Positions 46,315 through 55,112 of a DNA stretch of 64,000 bases are shown here, in pieces (position 1 is the stretch's first letter; the number at the start of each line of letters is the position of its first letter). The notes below the pieces were generated by a model. It saw only the letters and a list, made by a program, of their open reading frames with translations, had not been told where the DNA came from and did no database searches. Position numbers and translations under genes: made by a program. Source of the DNA: Rhizobium acidisoli (GTDB lineage: Bacteria > Pseudomonadota > Alphaproteobacteria > Rhizobiales > Rhizobiaceae); assembly GCF_002531755.2 (NCBI RefSeq), contig NZ_CP035001.1, positions 248,001 to 312,000 of the forward strand, in the 5' to 3' direction.

Positions 46315-47601
46315 TCAGCGTAGCGTTCTGAACGCCGCACGGAGCTCTGATGAGAAGAGGTCTGGTTGCTCCCAGGCGGCGAAGTGGCCGCCCTTTTCGA
46401 CTTTGTTGTAGTAGATGAGGTTGTGGTACGCCTTCTCGGCCCAGCTTTTCGGCGCCTGGTAGATTTCGCCGGGAAAGACGGTGATCGCGGCCGGGATCTT
46501 GATATCGACGGCATTGAAGTTGTTGGCGTTGTTCTCCCAGTAGAGCCGCGCGCCAGACGTGGCCGTGCCGGTGAACCAGTAGAGAGAGATGTCGTCGAGC
46601 ATCTCGTCCTTGGTCAGCGACTTCTCCGGATCGCCGCCGCTATAGGTCCAGTCGGCGAACTTGTCGTAGTACCAGGCGGCGAGACCCACCGGTGAATCGG
46701 TCAACGCATAGCCCAGCGTCTGCGGCCGCGTGACCATCATCAAAGCGTAGCCCGCGCCCTTCGTATATAGGGCGTTCATCTGCTCGTAGGCGGCTTTCTC
46801 ATCTCCGGAAAGGCCGGCCGGTGCGGGTTCGCCATCGGCGAGCGCCTTAGCAATGTCGGGCGGAACGGTCGCCGGCATGTTCGTGTGAATGCCGAGGAGC
46901 CCGTCCGGTGCCTGTGCCGCCATCTTGTCGGATACGACAGCGCCCCAGTCGCCGCCCTGCGAGACGTAGCGGGCGTAGCCCAGCCGCTTCATCAGAACGT
47001 GCCAGGCACGCCCGATGCGGTCCGGCCCCCACCCCATTTCGCTCGGAATCTCGGAGAAGCCGTAGCCGGGCATCGACGGGATGACGACGTGGAAGGCGTC
47101 TTCTGCGGCCCCGCCATGTGCGGTCGGGTCCGTCAGCGGTCCTACGGTTTTGAGGAGTTCGAGCACCGATCCGGGCCAGCCGTGCGTCATGATCAGCGGC
47201 AGCGCGTCCGCGTGCTTGGACTTGACGTGGATGAAGTGAATGTCGAGGCCGTCGATCCTGGTCATGAACTGCGCATGCGCGTTTAGCTTCTTCTCACCGC
47301 GCCGCCAGTCGTATTCCGTGCCCCAGTACTCCACGAGCGGCTTTAGCTTTTGAAGCTGCGCGCCTTGCGATCGGTCGAAAACCGTCTCCTTATCGGGCCA
47401 ACGTGCAGCACGGACACGGCGGCGCAGCTCATCGAGCTCCTTCTGTGGGATTGCGCACTTGAAGGGGCGGATAGCATCGCTCTCCGTCGTCGCCCTGACC
47501 GGCTTGGGGAGAATGCAGAGGGCGGCGGTCGCGGCCGAGACTGCAAGCAGTTCGCGTCGCGTCGGCGATAGAGCGGTCTGTGTTTGAACTTCTGCTGACA
47601 T
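46315..47601 (-). CDS. Tat-exported epoxide hydrolase with EHN domain (copy 1)
   Basis: A 428-residue alpha/beta hydrolase. The twin-arginine signal SPTRRELLAVSAATAALCIL spans about 12-31. An N-terminal EHN domain (FKCAIPQKELDELRRRVRAA RWPDKE region) is followed by the hydrolase core: HGWPGS oxyanion motif, nucleophile Asp in SQGGDWGAVV and the His in KGGHFAAWEQP. GGAGG precedes the start by 6 bp. First gene of a four-gene operon with a shared operator candidate 73 bp upstream. It is a clear paralogue of the protein at 50270. Confidence 0.9.
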   Translation of the reverse strand: MSAEVQTQTALSPTRRELLAVSAATAALCILPKPVRATTESDAIRPFKCAIPQKELDELRRRVRAARWPDKETVFDRSQGAQLQKLKPLVEYWGTEYDWRRGEKKLNAHAQFMTRIDGLDIHFIHVKSKHADALPLIMTHGWPGSVLELLKTVGPLTDPTAHGGAAEDAFHVVIPSMPGYGFSEIPSEMGWGPDRIGRAWHVLMKRLGYARYVSQGGDWGAVVSDKMAAQAPDGLLGIHTNMPATVPPDIAKALADGEPAPAGLSGDEKAAYEQMNALYTKGAGYALMMVTRPQTLGYALTDSPVGLAAWYYDKFADWTYSGGDPEKSLTKDEMLDDISLYWFTGTATSGARLYWENNANNFNAVDIKIPAAITVFPGEIYQAPKSWAEKAYHNLIYYNKVEKGGHFAAWEQPDLFSSELRAAFRTLR

Positions 47602-47673
47602 GACGTCCTCCGTTGAAACCCCATTTTTGGAATGCGTTAGGGATCGTCCGGCGGGGCTGCCGAAGATATTGTT

Positions 47674-47696
47674 CAAAGGTATCGGCGATACCAATG
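47674..47696. promoter_or_regulatory. Shared 23-bp operator candidate, site 4 (between epoxide hydrolase 1 and VOC protein)
   Basis: Core GGTATC-GGC-GATACC is perfectly symmetric. Left arm read on the minus strand is CGATACCTTTG (10/11), right arm CGATACCAATG (9/11), 1-bp spacer. It is 73 bp from the epoxide hydrolase start and 114 bp from the VOC start. Confidence 0.65.
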
Positions 47697-47809
47697 GATC
47701 GGTTACCGGGTGCTCCACGCATCGACACCTTCGGATAATGGACATCGGGGACAGCGATGGCGCATCGTGCCGACCGCGGTGAATTGACCGTGATTAACAG
47801 GAGATCGAG

Positions 47810-48478
47810 ATGGCCATCCAGGAATCCAACTCAACCAATTCCGCGCACGCAGATCACATCGACATGAAGCTCGAAGTCGTCGTCATTCCCGTGTCTGACG
47901 TCGATCGCGCCAAGTCCTTCTACACCGGCCTTGGCTGGAGGCTCGACGCCGACGTATCTGGCAAGGACGGTTTTCGCGTCGTGCAGGTGACCCCTCCAGG
48001 CTCGCCTTGCTCCGTGATCTTCGGAGCGAATGTGACGGCCGCCTCGCCCGGTTCCGCTCAAGGCCTCCACTTAATCGTCACCAATATCGAGATGGCGCAC
48101 GCAGCCCTTGCCTCTCGCGGCGCCGAGATGAGCGGCGTCTTTCACGACGCCGGCGGCGTCTTTCATCACAAGGGCGCCGACCAGCGGCTACCCGGACCAC
48201 ATCCCTCCCGGACGAGCTACGGGTCTTTCGCCTCCTTCTCCGACCCGGACGGAAACGGGTGGCTCCTGCAGGAAGTCACGGCGAGACTTCCTGGTCGCAT
48301 CGAGACCGAAGGTGCTGCGTTCGCATCCGTCGGCGACCTCGCAGAGGCGCTGCGCAGGGTCGCCTCCGCACATGGCGAGCATGAGAAGCGCGCCGGCGGC
48401 AAGCACGACGAAGCCTGGCCGGAATGGTACGCCGACTATCTGGTCAAGGAGCAGTCCGGCCAAACCCTGCCGACGTGA
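47810..48478 (+). CDS. VOC (glyoxalase/bleomycin-resistance/dioxygenase) superfamily protein
   Basis: A 222-residue protein. Residues 18-150 form a VOC fold (KLEVVVIPVSDVDRAKSFYT, GLHLIVTNIEMAHAALASRG, FSDPDGNGWLLQEV). The C-terminal 60 residues are an unusual extension. Metal ligands are not all evident. It is divergent from the epoxide-hydrolase operon, with an operator candidate between, and may detoxify a reactive carbonyl or electrophile. Confidence 0.83.
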   Translation: MAIQESNSTNSAHADHIDMKLEVVVIPVSDVDRAKSFYTGLGWRLDADVSGKDGFRVVQVTPPGSPCSVIFGANVTAASPGSAQGLHLIVTNIEMAHAALASRGAEMSGVFHDAGGVFHHKGADQRLPGPHPSRTSYGSFASFSDPDGNGWLLQEVTARLPGRIETEGAAFASVGDLAEALRRVASAHGEHEKRAGGKHDEAWPEWYADYLVKEQSGQTLPT

Positions 48479-48722
48479 CCTCTTCGTTTTTTCACTTCAA
48501 GGCTTTCCGACCACCTTCGGGTCTGAAAACCTGCGCCCCGGGCGATCCTCCCTGCCCAAGCGTTGCGCGTTCCCGCTGGCTGTCGGCGACACTCGTCCAT
48601 CCGCCTCGGATAACGAGCGCTAAGCCGGTACTGACCGCATCACCGTAACTGAACGTTAGCTTGGAAGGACGCCACGGAGAACCGTCGGTTGGCCGCAGAC
48701 AGCCAACCGCCTTTCGGCACAA

Positions 48723-49655
48723 TCATTCGAGGCTGCCGGATTCCGCGGCGATGCGTTCAAGTTCCGAACGTAGCCGCGGGACCGCAAAGTCGATGAAAGT
48801 TCGCACTTTCGGAACTGCTGTGCGGCCTTGGGGGGACAGGATGTGAACAGGCAGCGCAGGTGGCTCCGCCTGAGGAAGAAGGACTTTGAGGCGAGCGTCC
48901 CGGACATATCCGGCGACATGATAGGAATAGAGCCGGGTTACGCCCATTCCTTCCGCGGCCGATGCCGCGGCTGCTCGGACGCTGTTGACAAGGTACCGTG
49001 GGGTGAAGTGAACGGTTCTTGGGACGGAAGTGCCTTTTGCCGGCGCAAAGCTCCAGGATTCGAGGCCGAAGTTCGAGAAGGCGATCAAGTCGTGGCGAGA
49101 GAGATCCGACGGCTCGTTGATCGCGGCTCGACTGTCGAGATATTGCGGCGCTGCGACCACGACGCGGCGAACATCTCCGCCGATGCGGGTGGATATGTGA
49201 GTCGAATCGGCGAGATTGCCGATCCTGAGGGCGACGTCCACTCCTTCGTCGACCAGGTTCACAAAGCGATCCAGCATCAAAAGCCGAACGGATACGTTGG
49301 CGTTCTCGCGAAGGAAGCTGTCGAGGATCGGTCGGAGCACCTCTTCGCCCAGGATGGGCGGCGCCGAAATCGTCAGTGTTCCTCGCGGAGAGGATCGTTC
49401 TGAGCCGGCGATCATGTCCGCCTCCTCGAGATCCACAAGCACCCTGCGGCAAGCTTCGACATATCTCTGGCCCGCCTCGCTGAGCTTTAGACTCCTTGTC
49501 GTACGGTGAAGGAGCTCCACACCAACATGTTGCTCAAGCAGACCCAACGCCCGACTGATCGCAGTCGGGGACCGCTTCAGCCTACGAGCGGCGCCTGCCA
49601 GGCTTCCTTCTTCAACCGCAGTGACGAAGACCTTCATTGCATCGATACGATCCAT
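48723..49655 (-). CDS. LysR family transcriptional regulator
   Basis: A 310-residue LysR regulator. The winged helix is residues 1-60 (MDRIDAMKVFVTAVEEGSLA, then LGLLEQHVGVELLHRTTRSL), and the effector domain follows. It is the only complete one-component regulator in the middle of the redox region and a candidate controller of the shared 23-bp operator, although the motif is not a plain T-N11-A LysR box. A half-site (CGGTACCATCG, 10/11) lies 97 bp upstream at 49752-49762, compatible with autoregulation. Confidence 0.88.
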   Translation of the reverse strand: MDRIDAMKVFVTAVEEGSLAGAARRLKRSPTAISRALGLLEQHVGVELLHRTTRSLKLSEAGQRYVEACRRVLVDLEEADMIAGSERSSPRGTLTISAPPILGEEVLRPILDSFLRENANVSVRLLMLDRFVNLVDEGVDVALRIGNLADSTHISTRIGGDVRRVVVAAPQYLDSRAAINEPSDLSRHDLIAFSNFGLESWSFAPAKGTSVPRTVHFTPRYLVNSVRAAAASAAEGMGVTRLYSYHVAGYVRDARLKVLLPQAEPPALPVHILSPQGRTAVPKVRTFIDFAVPRLRSELERIAAESGSLE

Positions 49656-49900
49656 TATCTGCTCCTGACCGCTTAGGCGTGGGCGACCGCGCGAAGGTGC
49701 CGGTCACGGGCCTTCTACCCAACAAGGAGGCGACGCGCGACCCTTCTGGGCCGGTACCATCGTTCAATCGACTTCCCCAATGGACCGCTCATTCCGTCAG
49801 GGCTTGCTAAGCAAACCGAAGGTTTTGGCGACAGGCGCACCTTTCGTGATACAATTTTCGGGGCGTCGGCGACGACCTGGACAGCTCTTTGGGAGAGCAA

Positions 49901-50005
49901 ATGTCCCGGATGACCTCGACGGTGACGACTTTGAACCTAGGCGATCAGGCTCGACCGACAGTGTTCGTGGTTGATGACGATATCTCGACGAGAAGAGCTG
50001 CTGCG
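49901..50005 (+). pseudogene. N-terminal fragment of a FixJ-type response regulator
   Basis: After GGGAGAG and an ATG at 49901 the frame encodes LGDQARPTVFVVDDDISTRR, the start of a FixJ/NarL receiver domain, then loses all similarity. The frame stays open to 50104 but without family character. It is a truncated gene in the LysR-EHN2 gap. Confidence 0.65.
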
Positions 50006-50172
50006 TTATTCAGTAAGCGCAACATCGTATTCGAAGACGAGTGGCCAGGCACTCCTCCGTACCGTCGGCCGAAGAGACAAGCACCACGGCCGCCTTTGCA
50101 ATAAAACTCGGCCCTTGCCCAACTTCTGTCCATGTCCGCACCGTAGTCGAGCAGTCGGAGAACAGCCCGATA

Positions 50173-50195
50173 CTAAGGTGTCGGCTATACCTTGG
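50173..50195. promoter_or_regulatory. Shared 23-bp operator candidate, site 5 (upstream of epoxide hydrolase 2)
   Basis: Left arm read on the minus strand is CGACACCTTAG (9/11 to CRATACCWTSG), right arm CTATACCTTGG (10/11), with a 1-bp spacer. It ends 74 bp before the epoxide hydrolase 2 start, almost the same distance as site 4 from its paralogue. Confidence 0.6.
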
Positions 50196-50269
50196 TGCAA
50201 TTGTTGCAGAACTCCTTCAGTGCGAATTTCCTCCTCGTCAAATAACTCCGCACGAGCAAGGATGACCCC

Positions 50270-51568
50270 ATGTCCCGAGATGAGCCAAAAGTCACCCGTC
50301 GAACACTGCTTGCAGTCGCTGCGTCCGCCGGCGCTATCGGTGTCTTTCCCGAAGCGTTCGGAGCGACAGGGACCGTATCCGGGCTCCGGCCCTTCAGGTT
50401 CACTGCGTCTAAGGATCAGCTTGCCGATCTCGAGCGACGTGTTGCCGCCACCCGCTGGCCGGACGAGGAGAACGTCACAGACGACAGCCAAGGCGTCAAG
50501 CTCGACACGATTAAGAAGCTTGCCAACCATTGGAAGACCCACGACTGGCGAAAGGTTGAGGCTCGGCTTAATTCCCTTCCACAATTCCTGACGGAGATAG
50601 ACGGCCTCGACATCCATTTCATTCATGTCAAGTCGAAGCACGAAAATGCGTTGCCGATTATCATTACCCATGGCTGGCCGGGCTCGATCGTAGAGCAATT
50701 GAAGATTATCGAGCCGCTGACCGATCCGACGGCCCATGGCGGCACAGAGACCGATGCCTTCCACGTCGTGATCCCGTCGCTGCCGGGTTACGGCTTCTCG
50801 GCCAAACCGAGGGAGACGGGCTGGAATCCGCCGCGCATCGCCAAGGCCTGGGCTGTTCTGATGCAGCGCCTCGGCTACACGAAATTCGTGGCGCAGGGCG
50901 GCGACTGGGGGAATGCGGTAACCGAGCTGATGGCGGTGCAGGAGCCAGCGGGCCTCATCGGCATCCACACCAACATGGCGGCCACCGTGCCCGCAGATAT
51001 CGCCAAGCTCCTGTCATCGGGCGCGCCGGCGCCGGCGGACCTCTCCGATGACGAGAAGCGCGCCTATGGGCAGCTCGACGATTTCTACAAGAACGGTCTC
51101 GGCTACGCGATCGAGATGAACAATCGGCCGCAGACGCTCTACGGCATTGTGGACTCGCCTATTGGACTTGCCTCCTGGATGCTCGATCACGACATCCGCA
51201 GTTACCGGATGATTGCCCGGTCCCTTGACGGCGAGAAGGAGGGTCTGACGCCCGACGATATCCTCGACAACGTCACGCTTTATTGGCTGACGAATACGGC
51301 GGTCTCGTCGGCCCGCCTCTACTGGGACAATGCGCATTTCCCCTCTGGCGGGTTCTTCGATCCGCGCGGCATCAAGATCCCAGTCGCCGTCAGCGCCTTT
51401 CCGGATGAGATCTACCAAGCGCCGCAGAGCTGGGCCGAGAAGGCCTATCCGAATCTGATCCACTATGGCCGGCCGGCCAAGGGCGGGCATTTCGCCGCCT
51501 GGGAGCAGCCGGAGGTGTTCACGGCAGAGCTGCGGGCCTCCTTTAAGCTTCTGCGCGATCAAATCTGA
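50270..51568 (+). CDS. Tat-exported epoxide hydrolase with EHN domain (copy 2)
   Basis: A 432-residue paralogue of the protein at 46315. Twin-arginine signal VTRRTLLAVAASAGAIGVFP (8-27), EHN domain (RFTASKDQLADLERRVAATR, then WPDEEN), oxyanion motif HGWPGS, nucleophile Asp in AQGGDWGNAV and catalytic His in KGGHFAAWEQP. AAGGA precedes the start. By family it opens epoxides to diols, here outside the cytoplasm. It is a single-gene unit with its own shared operator. Confidence 0.9.
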   Translation: MSRDEPKVTRRTLLAVAASAGAIGVFPEAFGATGTVSGLRPFRFTASKDQLADLERRVAATRWPDEENVTDDSQGVKLDTIKKLANHWKTHDWRKVEARLNSLPQFLTEIDGLDIHFIHVKSKHENALPIIITHGWPGSIVEQLKIIEPLTDPTAHGGTETDAFHVVIPSLPGYGFSAKPRETGWNPPRIAKAWAVLMQRLGYTKFVAQGGDWGNAVTELMAVQEPAGLIGIHTNMAATVPADIAKLLSSGAPAPADLSDDEKRAYGQLDDFYKNGLGYAIEMNNRPQTLYGIVDSPIGLASWMLDHDIRSYRMIARSLDGEKEGLTPDDILDNVTLYWLTNTAVSSARLYWDNAHFPSGGFFDPRGIKIPVAVSAFPDEIYQAPQSWAEKAYPNLIHYGRPAKGGHFAAWEQPEVFTAELRASFKLLRDQI

Positions 51569-52143
51569 AGTTGTCCGATGGCGCCATCTGTGCCGCCATT
51601 GTTTAGCAACTTGGTGGGACTTCACCTCGAAGCCCGTTTTGAAAAGTCGCGTGCCGTTCGCCTTGAAGGGATCAGAACCTTTGCTCCGTCATCGGCTGTC
51701 GACGGGGCCAATCCGAAATGCCGCACGCTGCGTCGACTGACCGGCGGGAAGCCGCGCCTCCGGCGGCGACTATGCTAGATTTGCTTAGCAAGTCCGGCGA
51801 CTTCGTTGTTGATCTCGCCATTTATGATGCCGGGAGATCGTCTGGCCGGGTTCCCCCAAGACGACATGTCTGCCAACGGCCACGTAACCCTGTGGCCGGC
51901 GGCAGCCCAGCGTCATCGCGAGTCGCGATCAATGTCGGAGTTTCGGCCGTCCATTGAGCTCGTGGTGAAGAGGAAATAGGCATACGGTCGCTCGGAGCAA
52001 GCTTCTGAAAAAAATGTGGAATCGTTAGAGCCAACCACGCCAATACCCCTTATAGCGCCGCTTATGTGATATTTGCTATGTGGAGATCTTTTCGAAAGCC
52101 CCACCAGGCCGATGTGTTTTCGGCCGGTCATCTAAGGTATGGT
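51569..52143. other. Stretch without a supportable gene
   Basis: No reading frame here has a convincing start, ribosome-binding site and family. It separates the second epoxide hydrolase from the cyclase. No terminator with a clear T-run was found. Confidence 0.4.
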
Positions 52144-53157
52144 ATGAGTATCACCGAGGCGAAGGAACAAAAGCCCTCGCCGGCCTTTCTTTGCGGAGAG
52201 GCCACTTTGGACAGACGCATGGAAGCTCCTCCTCTTGATCGAAAGCTTGCCGCCATCCTCGCTGCCGACGTGGAGGGTTATTCGCGGCTCATGCATGTAA
52301 ACGAGGAGCGGACTCTGGCAACGTTGACATCGCATCGCACGATCGTCGACAGCATCATCGAACGGGCAAAGGGGGAAATCTTCGGGACGGCTGGTGACAG
52401 CGTTCTTGCTGAATTCCCATCGATCGTGCTCGCGTTCAATGCCGCCGTTGCCATGCAGCAATCCATCTGGCGCGCCAACCAGACTCTGCCAGACGAGGAG
52501 CGGATGAGTTTTCGTATTGGCATCAACGTCGGCGACGTTCTAGTCAAGAACGGGGATATCTTTGGCGATGGTGTAAATATCGCGGCTCGTTTGGAAGGCA
52601 TGGCGGATGTCGGCGGCATTTGCGTGACCCGCGGTGTCAGAGATCATCTCCGGGACCGCGTGGACGCGAGGTTCGAAGATCTTGGTGAGCAGACATTCAA
52701 AAACATCGCAAGACCGCTGAGGGTGTTCCGGGTGCAATTCGATCAGGAGGCAGACCCGCTCATCGATGGAACGGAGTCCCGCTTCCCGCATCTCGATGAT
52801 GGGAGCGACAAAGGCACTTGGGCCCAGCATGCCGAACCGATATCGACCGATTATCGAACCCCGGACGACAAGCAGCAGGTCGAGATCGCGTACTGGGACT
52901 CTGTACGGGAAAGCAATGACCCCAACGAATACCGACAATATTTGACGCGATATCCGAACGGAAAGTTTGTCGATCTGGCGCAGGCTCGCCTTGAAAACGG
53001 CAAGCCTTCCACGGAAGAGCTGGCGGTCGAAGTTGCCTTCTGGGACACGGTACGCAGTGATGGGAATGCTGCAATGATTGAGGCCTACCTTGCCAAATAT
53101 CCCCGAGGACAATTTTGTGACTTGGCGCGTCTGATGCTCGCGGGACCGGGCAGGTAG
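52144..53157 (+). CDS. Class III adenylate/guanylate cyclase with C-terminal repeats
   Basis: A 337-residue protein. The cyclase domain (about residues 30-200) shows metal-binding Asp in ILAADVEGYSRL and in GTAGDSVLAEF, and the NGDIFGDGVNIAARLEGMAD segment with the Asn/Arg pair. After it come two tandem repeats of about 37 residues (EIAYWDSVRESNDPNEYRQY... and EVAFWDTVRSDGNAAMIEAY...), each ending PNGKFVDLA or PRGQFCDLA. No membrane segment. Start is uncertain: ATG at 52144 follows AAGG, but ATG at 52219 is possible. Confidence 0.83.
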   Translation: MSITEAKEQKPSPAFLCGEATLDRRMEAPPLDRKLAAILAADVEGYSRLMHVNEERTLATLTSHRTIVDSIIERAKGEIFGTAGDSVLAEFPSIVLAFNAAVAMQQSIWRANQTLPDEERMSFRIGINVGDVLVKNGDIFGDGVNIAARLEGMADVGGICVTRGVRDHLRDRVDARFEDLGEQTFKNIARPLRVFRVQFDQEADPLIDGTESRFPHLDDGSDKGTWAQHAEPISTDYRTPDDKQQVEIAYWDSVRESNDPNEYRQYLTRYPNGKFVDLAQARLENGKPSTEELAVEVAFWDTVRSDGNAAMIEAYLAKYPRGQFCDLARLMLAGPGR

Positions 53158-53247
53158 AATTATCAAACACGAAGCTGCCGGATTAATTTGTCTTTACCTG
53201 CGGCTCAACCAGGGCGTACAGCTGCCGCAAACAAACTCGAGGACCGC

Positions 53248-53868
53248 ATGTTTTTCCTTTCAGTTGCGGCAATTTGGGCCGTTGCTTCCATGACGCCCGG
53301 GCCAAATACGCTGCTGTCCATCCGCTATTGCCTGACATCGACGCGCAAGGTTGCGCTCACAGCGGCTTGCGGTACCGTCACCGGGACGTTCATTTGGGGC
53401 CTGGCCGGATGGTTGGGGATCAACGTGCTGTTTCAGGCCGCTCCGTTCGCCTATCTTGCCCTGAAAATTGCCGGTGGGCTCTACCTTGTTTGGCTCGGGC
53501 TGAAACTCTTCCTCGACCTACGGAAAACACGCGGCGGGGATGCGGATGTTTCGCCGGCGCGCGTCGAAGTACCATTAGCCACAGCTTATCGCATGGGTCT
53601 CGCAACCAACCTTGCCAATCCGAAAACAGCGCTCTTTGTCGCGTCGCTTTTCGCCGCGACGATGCCCGTGGGCACACCGTTCTTTTACGGCGCCGCGGCA
53701 ATTGCCGAGATGATGATGATCTCAACCATCTACTACACCTGCCTGATCAGCCTGATCACCCATCCTGCGGTGGCCGCTGGTTATCTCAGGGCAAAACGCA
53801 AGATTGATGTCGGTGTTGCGACCGTGTTCATTGGCTTTGGCACAAAACTGCTCCTATCGCGGCAGTAG
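53248..53868 (+). CDS. LysE family exporter
   Basis: A 206-residue membrane protein with about six hydrophobic segments and the LysE/RhtB opening FFLSVAAIWAVASMTPGPNT. Residues NLANPKTALFVASLF are the second conserved stretch. Such proteins export amino acids or related metabolites. The ATG at 53248 follows GAGGA; a TTG 20 codons upstream has no site. It stands alone; no LysG-type regulator is adjacent. Confidence 0.87.
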   Translation: MFFLSVAAIWAVASMTPGPNTLLSIRYCLTSTRKVALTAACGTVTGTFIWGLAGWLGINVLFQAAPFAYLALKIAGGLYLVWLGLKLFLDLRKTRGGDADVSPARVEVPLATAYRMGLATNLANPKTALFVASLFAATMPVGTPFFYGAAAIAEMMMISTIYYTCLISLITHPAVAAGYLRAKRKIDVGVATVFIGFGTKLLLSRQ

Positions 53869-54134
53869 GATCAAGACGGATTTTGAAGGAGATTACTTTG
53901 CCTACATGGCAAATCGCGCCGGCCAAAATCTGGCACACAATCCGAACGGCACGGGCTTATGTTGGTCCGGTATCGCTGATTGCCTGGGTTCGGAAGTGGC
54001 AAGCCTGATTAGAGCGGATTCTCCGAGCGTGCCGGAGGAGGAGGCGTCTTCAGCGGATGAAAGCGCATCAGAACAACGCGGTGGTCAGCGCGCGTTGAGG
54101 AGGAACCACTCCAGTAGGCTGCGATGGTTTGGGC

Positions 54135-55112
54135 TCAAAACCACCCTCTGCGCCAGAACCAAAACAACGGTGCAACGGCGCTCAGTATGATGATAGCCCA
54201 CGCAAACGGATATCCCCAGGTCCAACTCAGTTCTGGCATGAACTTGAAATTCATGCCCCATATCCCTGCCATTAAGGTGGGCGGGACGCCAACAACCGAC
54301 GCGATCGTCAGCACTTTGAAGATGTCGTTCTGTTCGATGGTGATGAAGCCGAGTACAGCATCCAGCAGGAACTGCGTCTTGTCGGACAGGTGCGTCTCGT
54401 AATCGCTGAGCGAGGCGACGTCCTCCGTCACCGCGTGGAGCCGGTCTCGGAAATCGTCGGATAGGACGTCGTGACACACATCCAGGGTGAAGCTTGCCAT
54501 CCTTCCGACACCCAGCAGCACATCTCTGGCTTTTGAGGATCGGTCGCCGAGCGCGCCCACCTTGGACAGCGCCCGACGGAGGGTGAAATTGGCGCTGCGG
54601 GGAGATGCCGAGCCTTTGAGGTTGCCCTTGAAGACCGTCTTCGACACCTCGTCGACGGCAGCGGCCAGATGCTCGAGAACGTCTGCGCCGCGGTCCACGA
54701 TCGCCTCGAGCAACGCGACAAAAACGCCCATACCGCTAGCAAGGGTCTCGTCTTGTTGCAGCCGTTCCGCAACGGCATCGAACGTCGGCAAGCTCTCGTA
54801 GCGAACCGTAACCAGAAAATCAGGTCCGACGATAAACCCAGCCGGGGAGAGCTCGGCCTCTCCGATGGTTGCGTGTCCGATGACCGGCGCGCTGAGATAA
54901 AGAACCTTGCCCTCTCTCGACAGCCTGCTGGAAGCTTCGATCTCGCTCAGAGCGTCGCGTGTAGGCACCCTTACCTTCGCCCGGCGTTGAATGAATTCAA
55001 TTTCCTTTTCGTCAGGATTGAACAAGTCCATCCAGATCACTTGCCCCGGTAAATCGTCATCGGCCCCGGCCGATCGAACGGCGCCATCGTTGTCTCGATA
55101 TATTTTAAGCAA
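54135..55112 (-). CDS. CorA family magnesium/divalent cation transporter
   Basis: A 325-residue CorA-type channel. The cytoplasmic domain is residues 1-260 with the long stalk helix, and two C-terminal helices follow. The signature GMN is in IWGMNFKFMPE between them, as needed for ion selection. It forms a pentamer in the inner membrane. I found no leader resembling a Mg-box or similar riboswitch upstream. Confidence 0.9.
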   Translation of the reverse strand: MLKIYRDNDGAVRSAGADDDLPGQVIWMDLFNPDEKEIEFIQRRAKVRVPTRDALSEIEASSRLSREGKVLYLSAPVIGHATIGEAELSPAGFIVGPDFLVTVRYESLPTFDAVAERLQQDETLASGMGVFVALLEAIVDRGADVLEHLAAAVDEVSKTVFKGNLKGSASPRSANFTLRRALSKVGALGDRSSKARDVLLGVGRMASFTLDVCHDVLSDDFRDRLHAVTEDVASLSDYETHLSDKTQFLLDAVLGFITIEQNDIFKVLTIASVVGVPPTLMAGIWGMNFKFMPELSWTWGYPFAWAIIILSAVAPLFWFWRRGWF

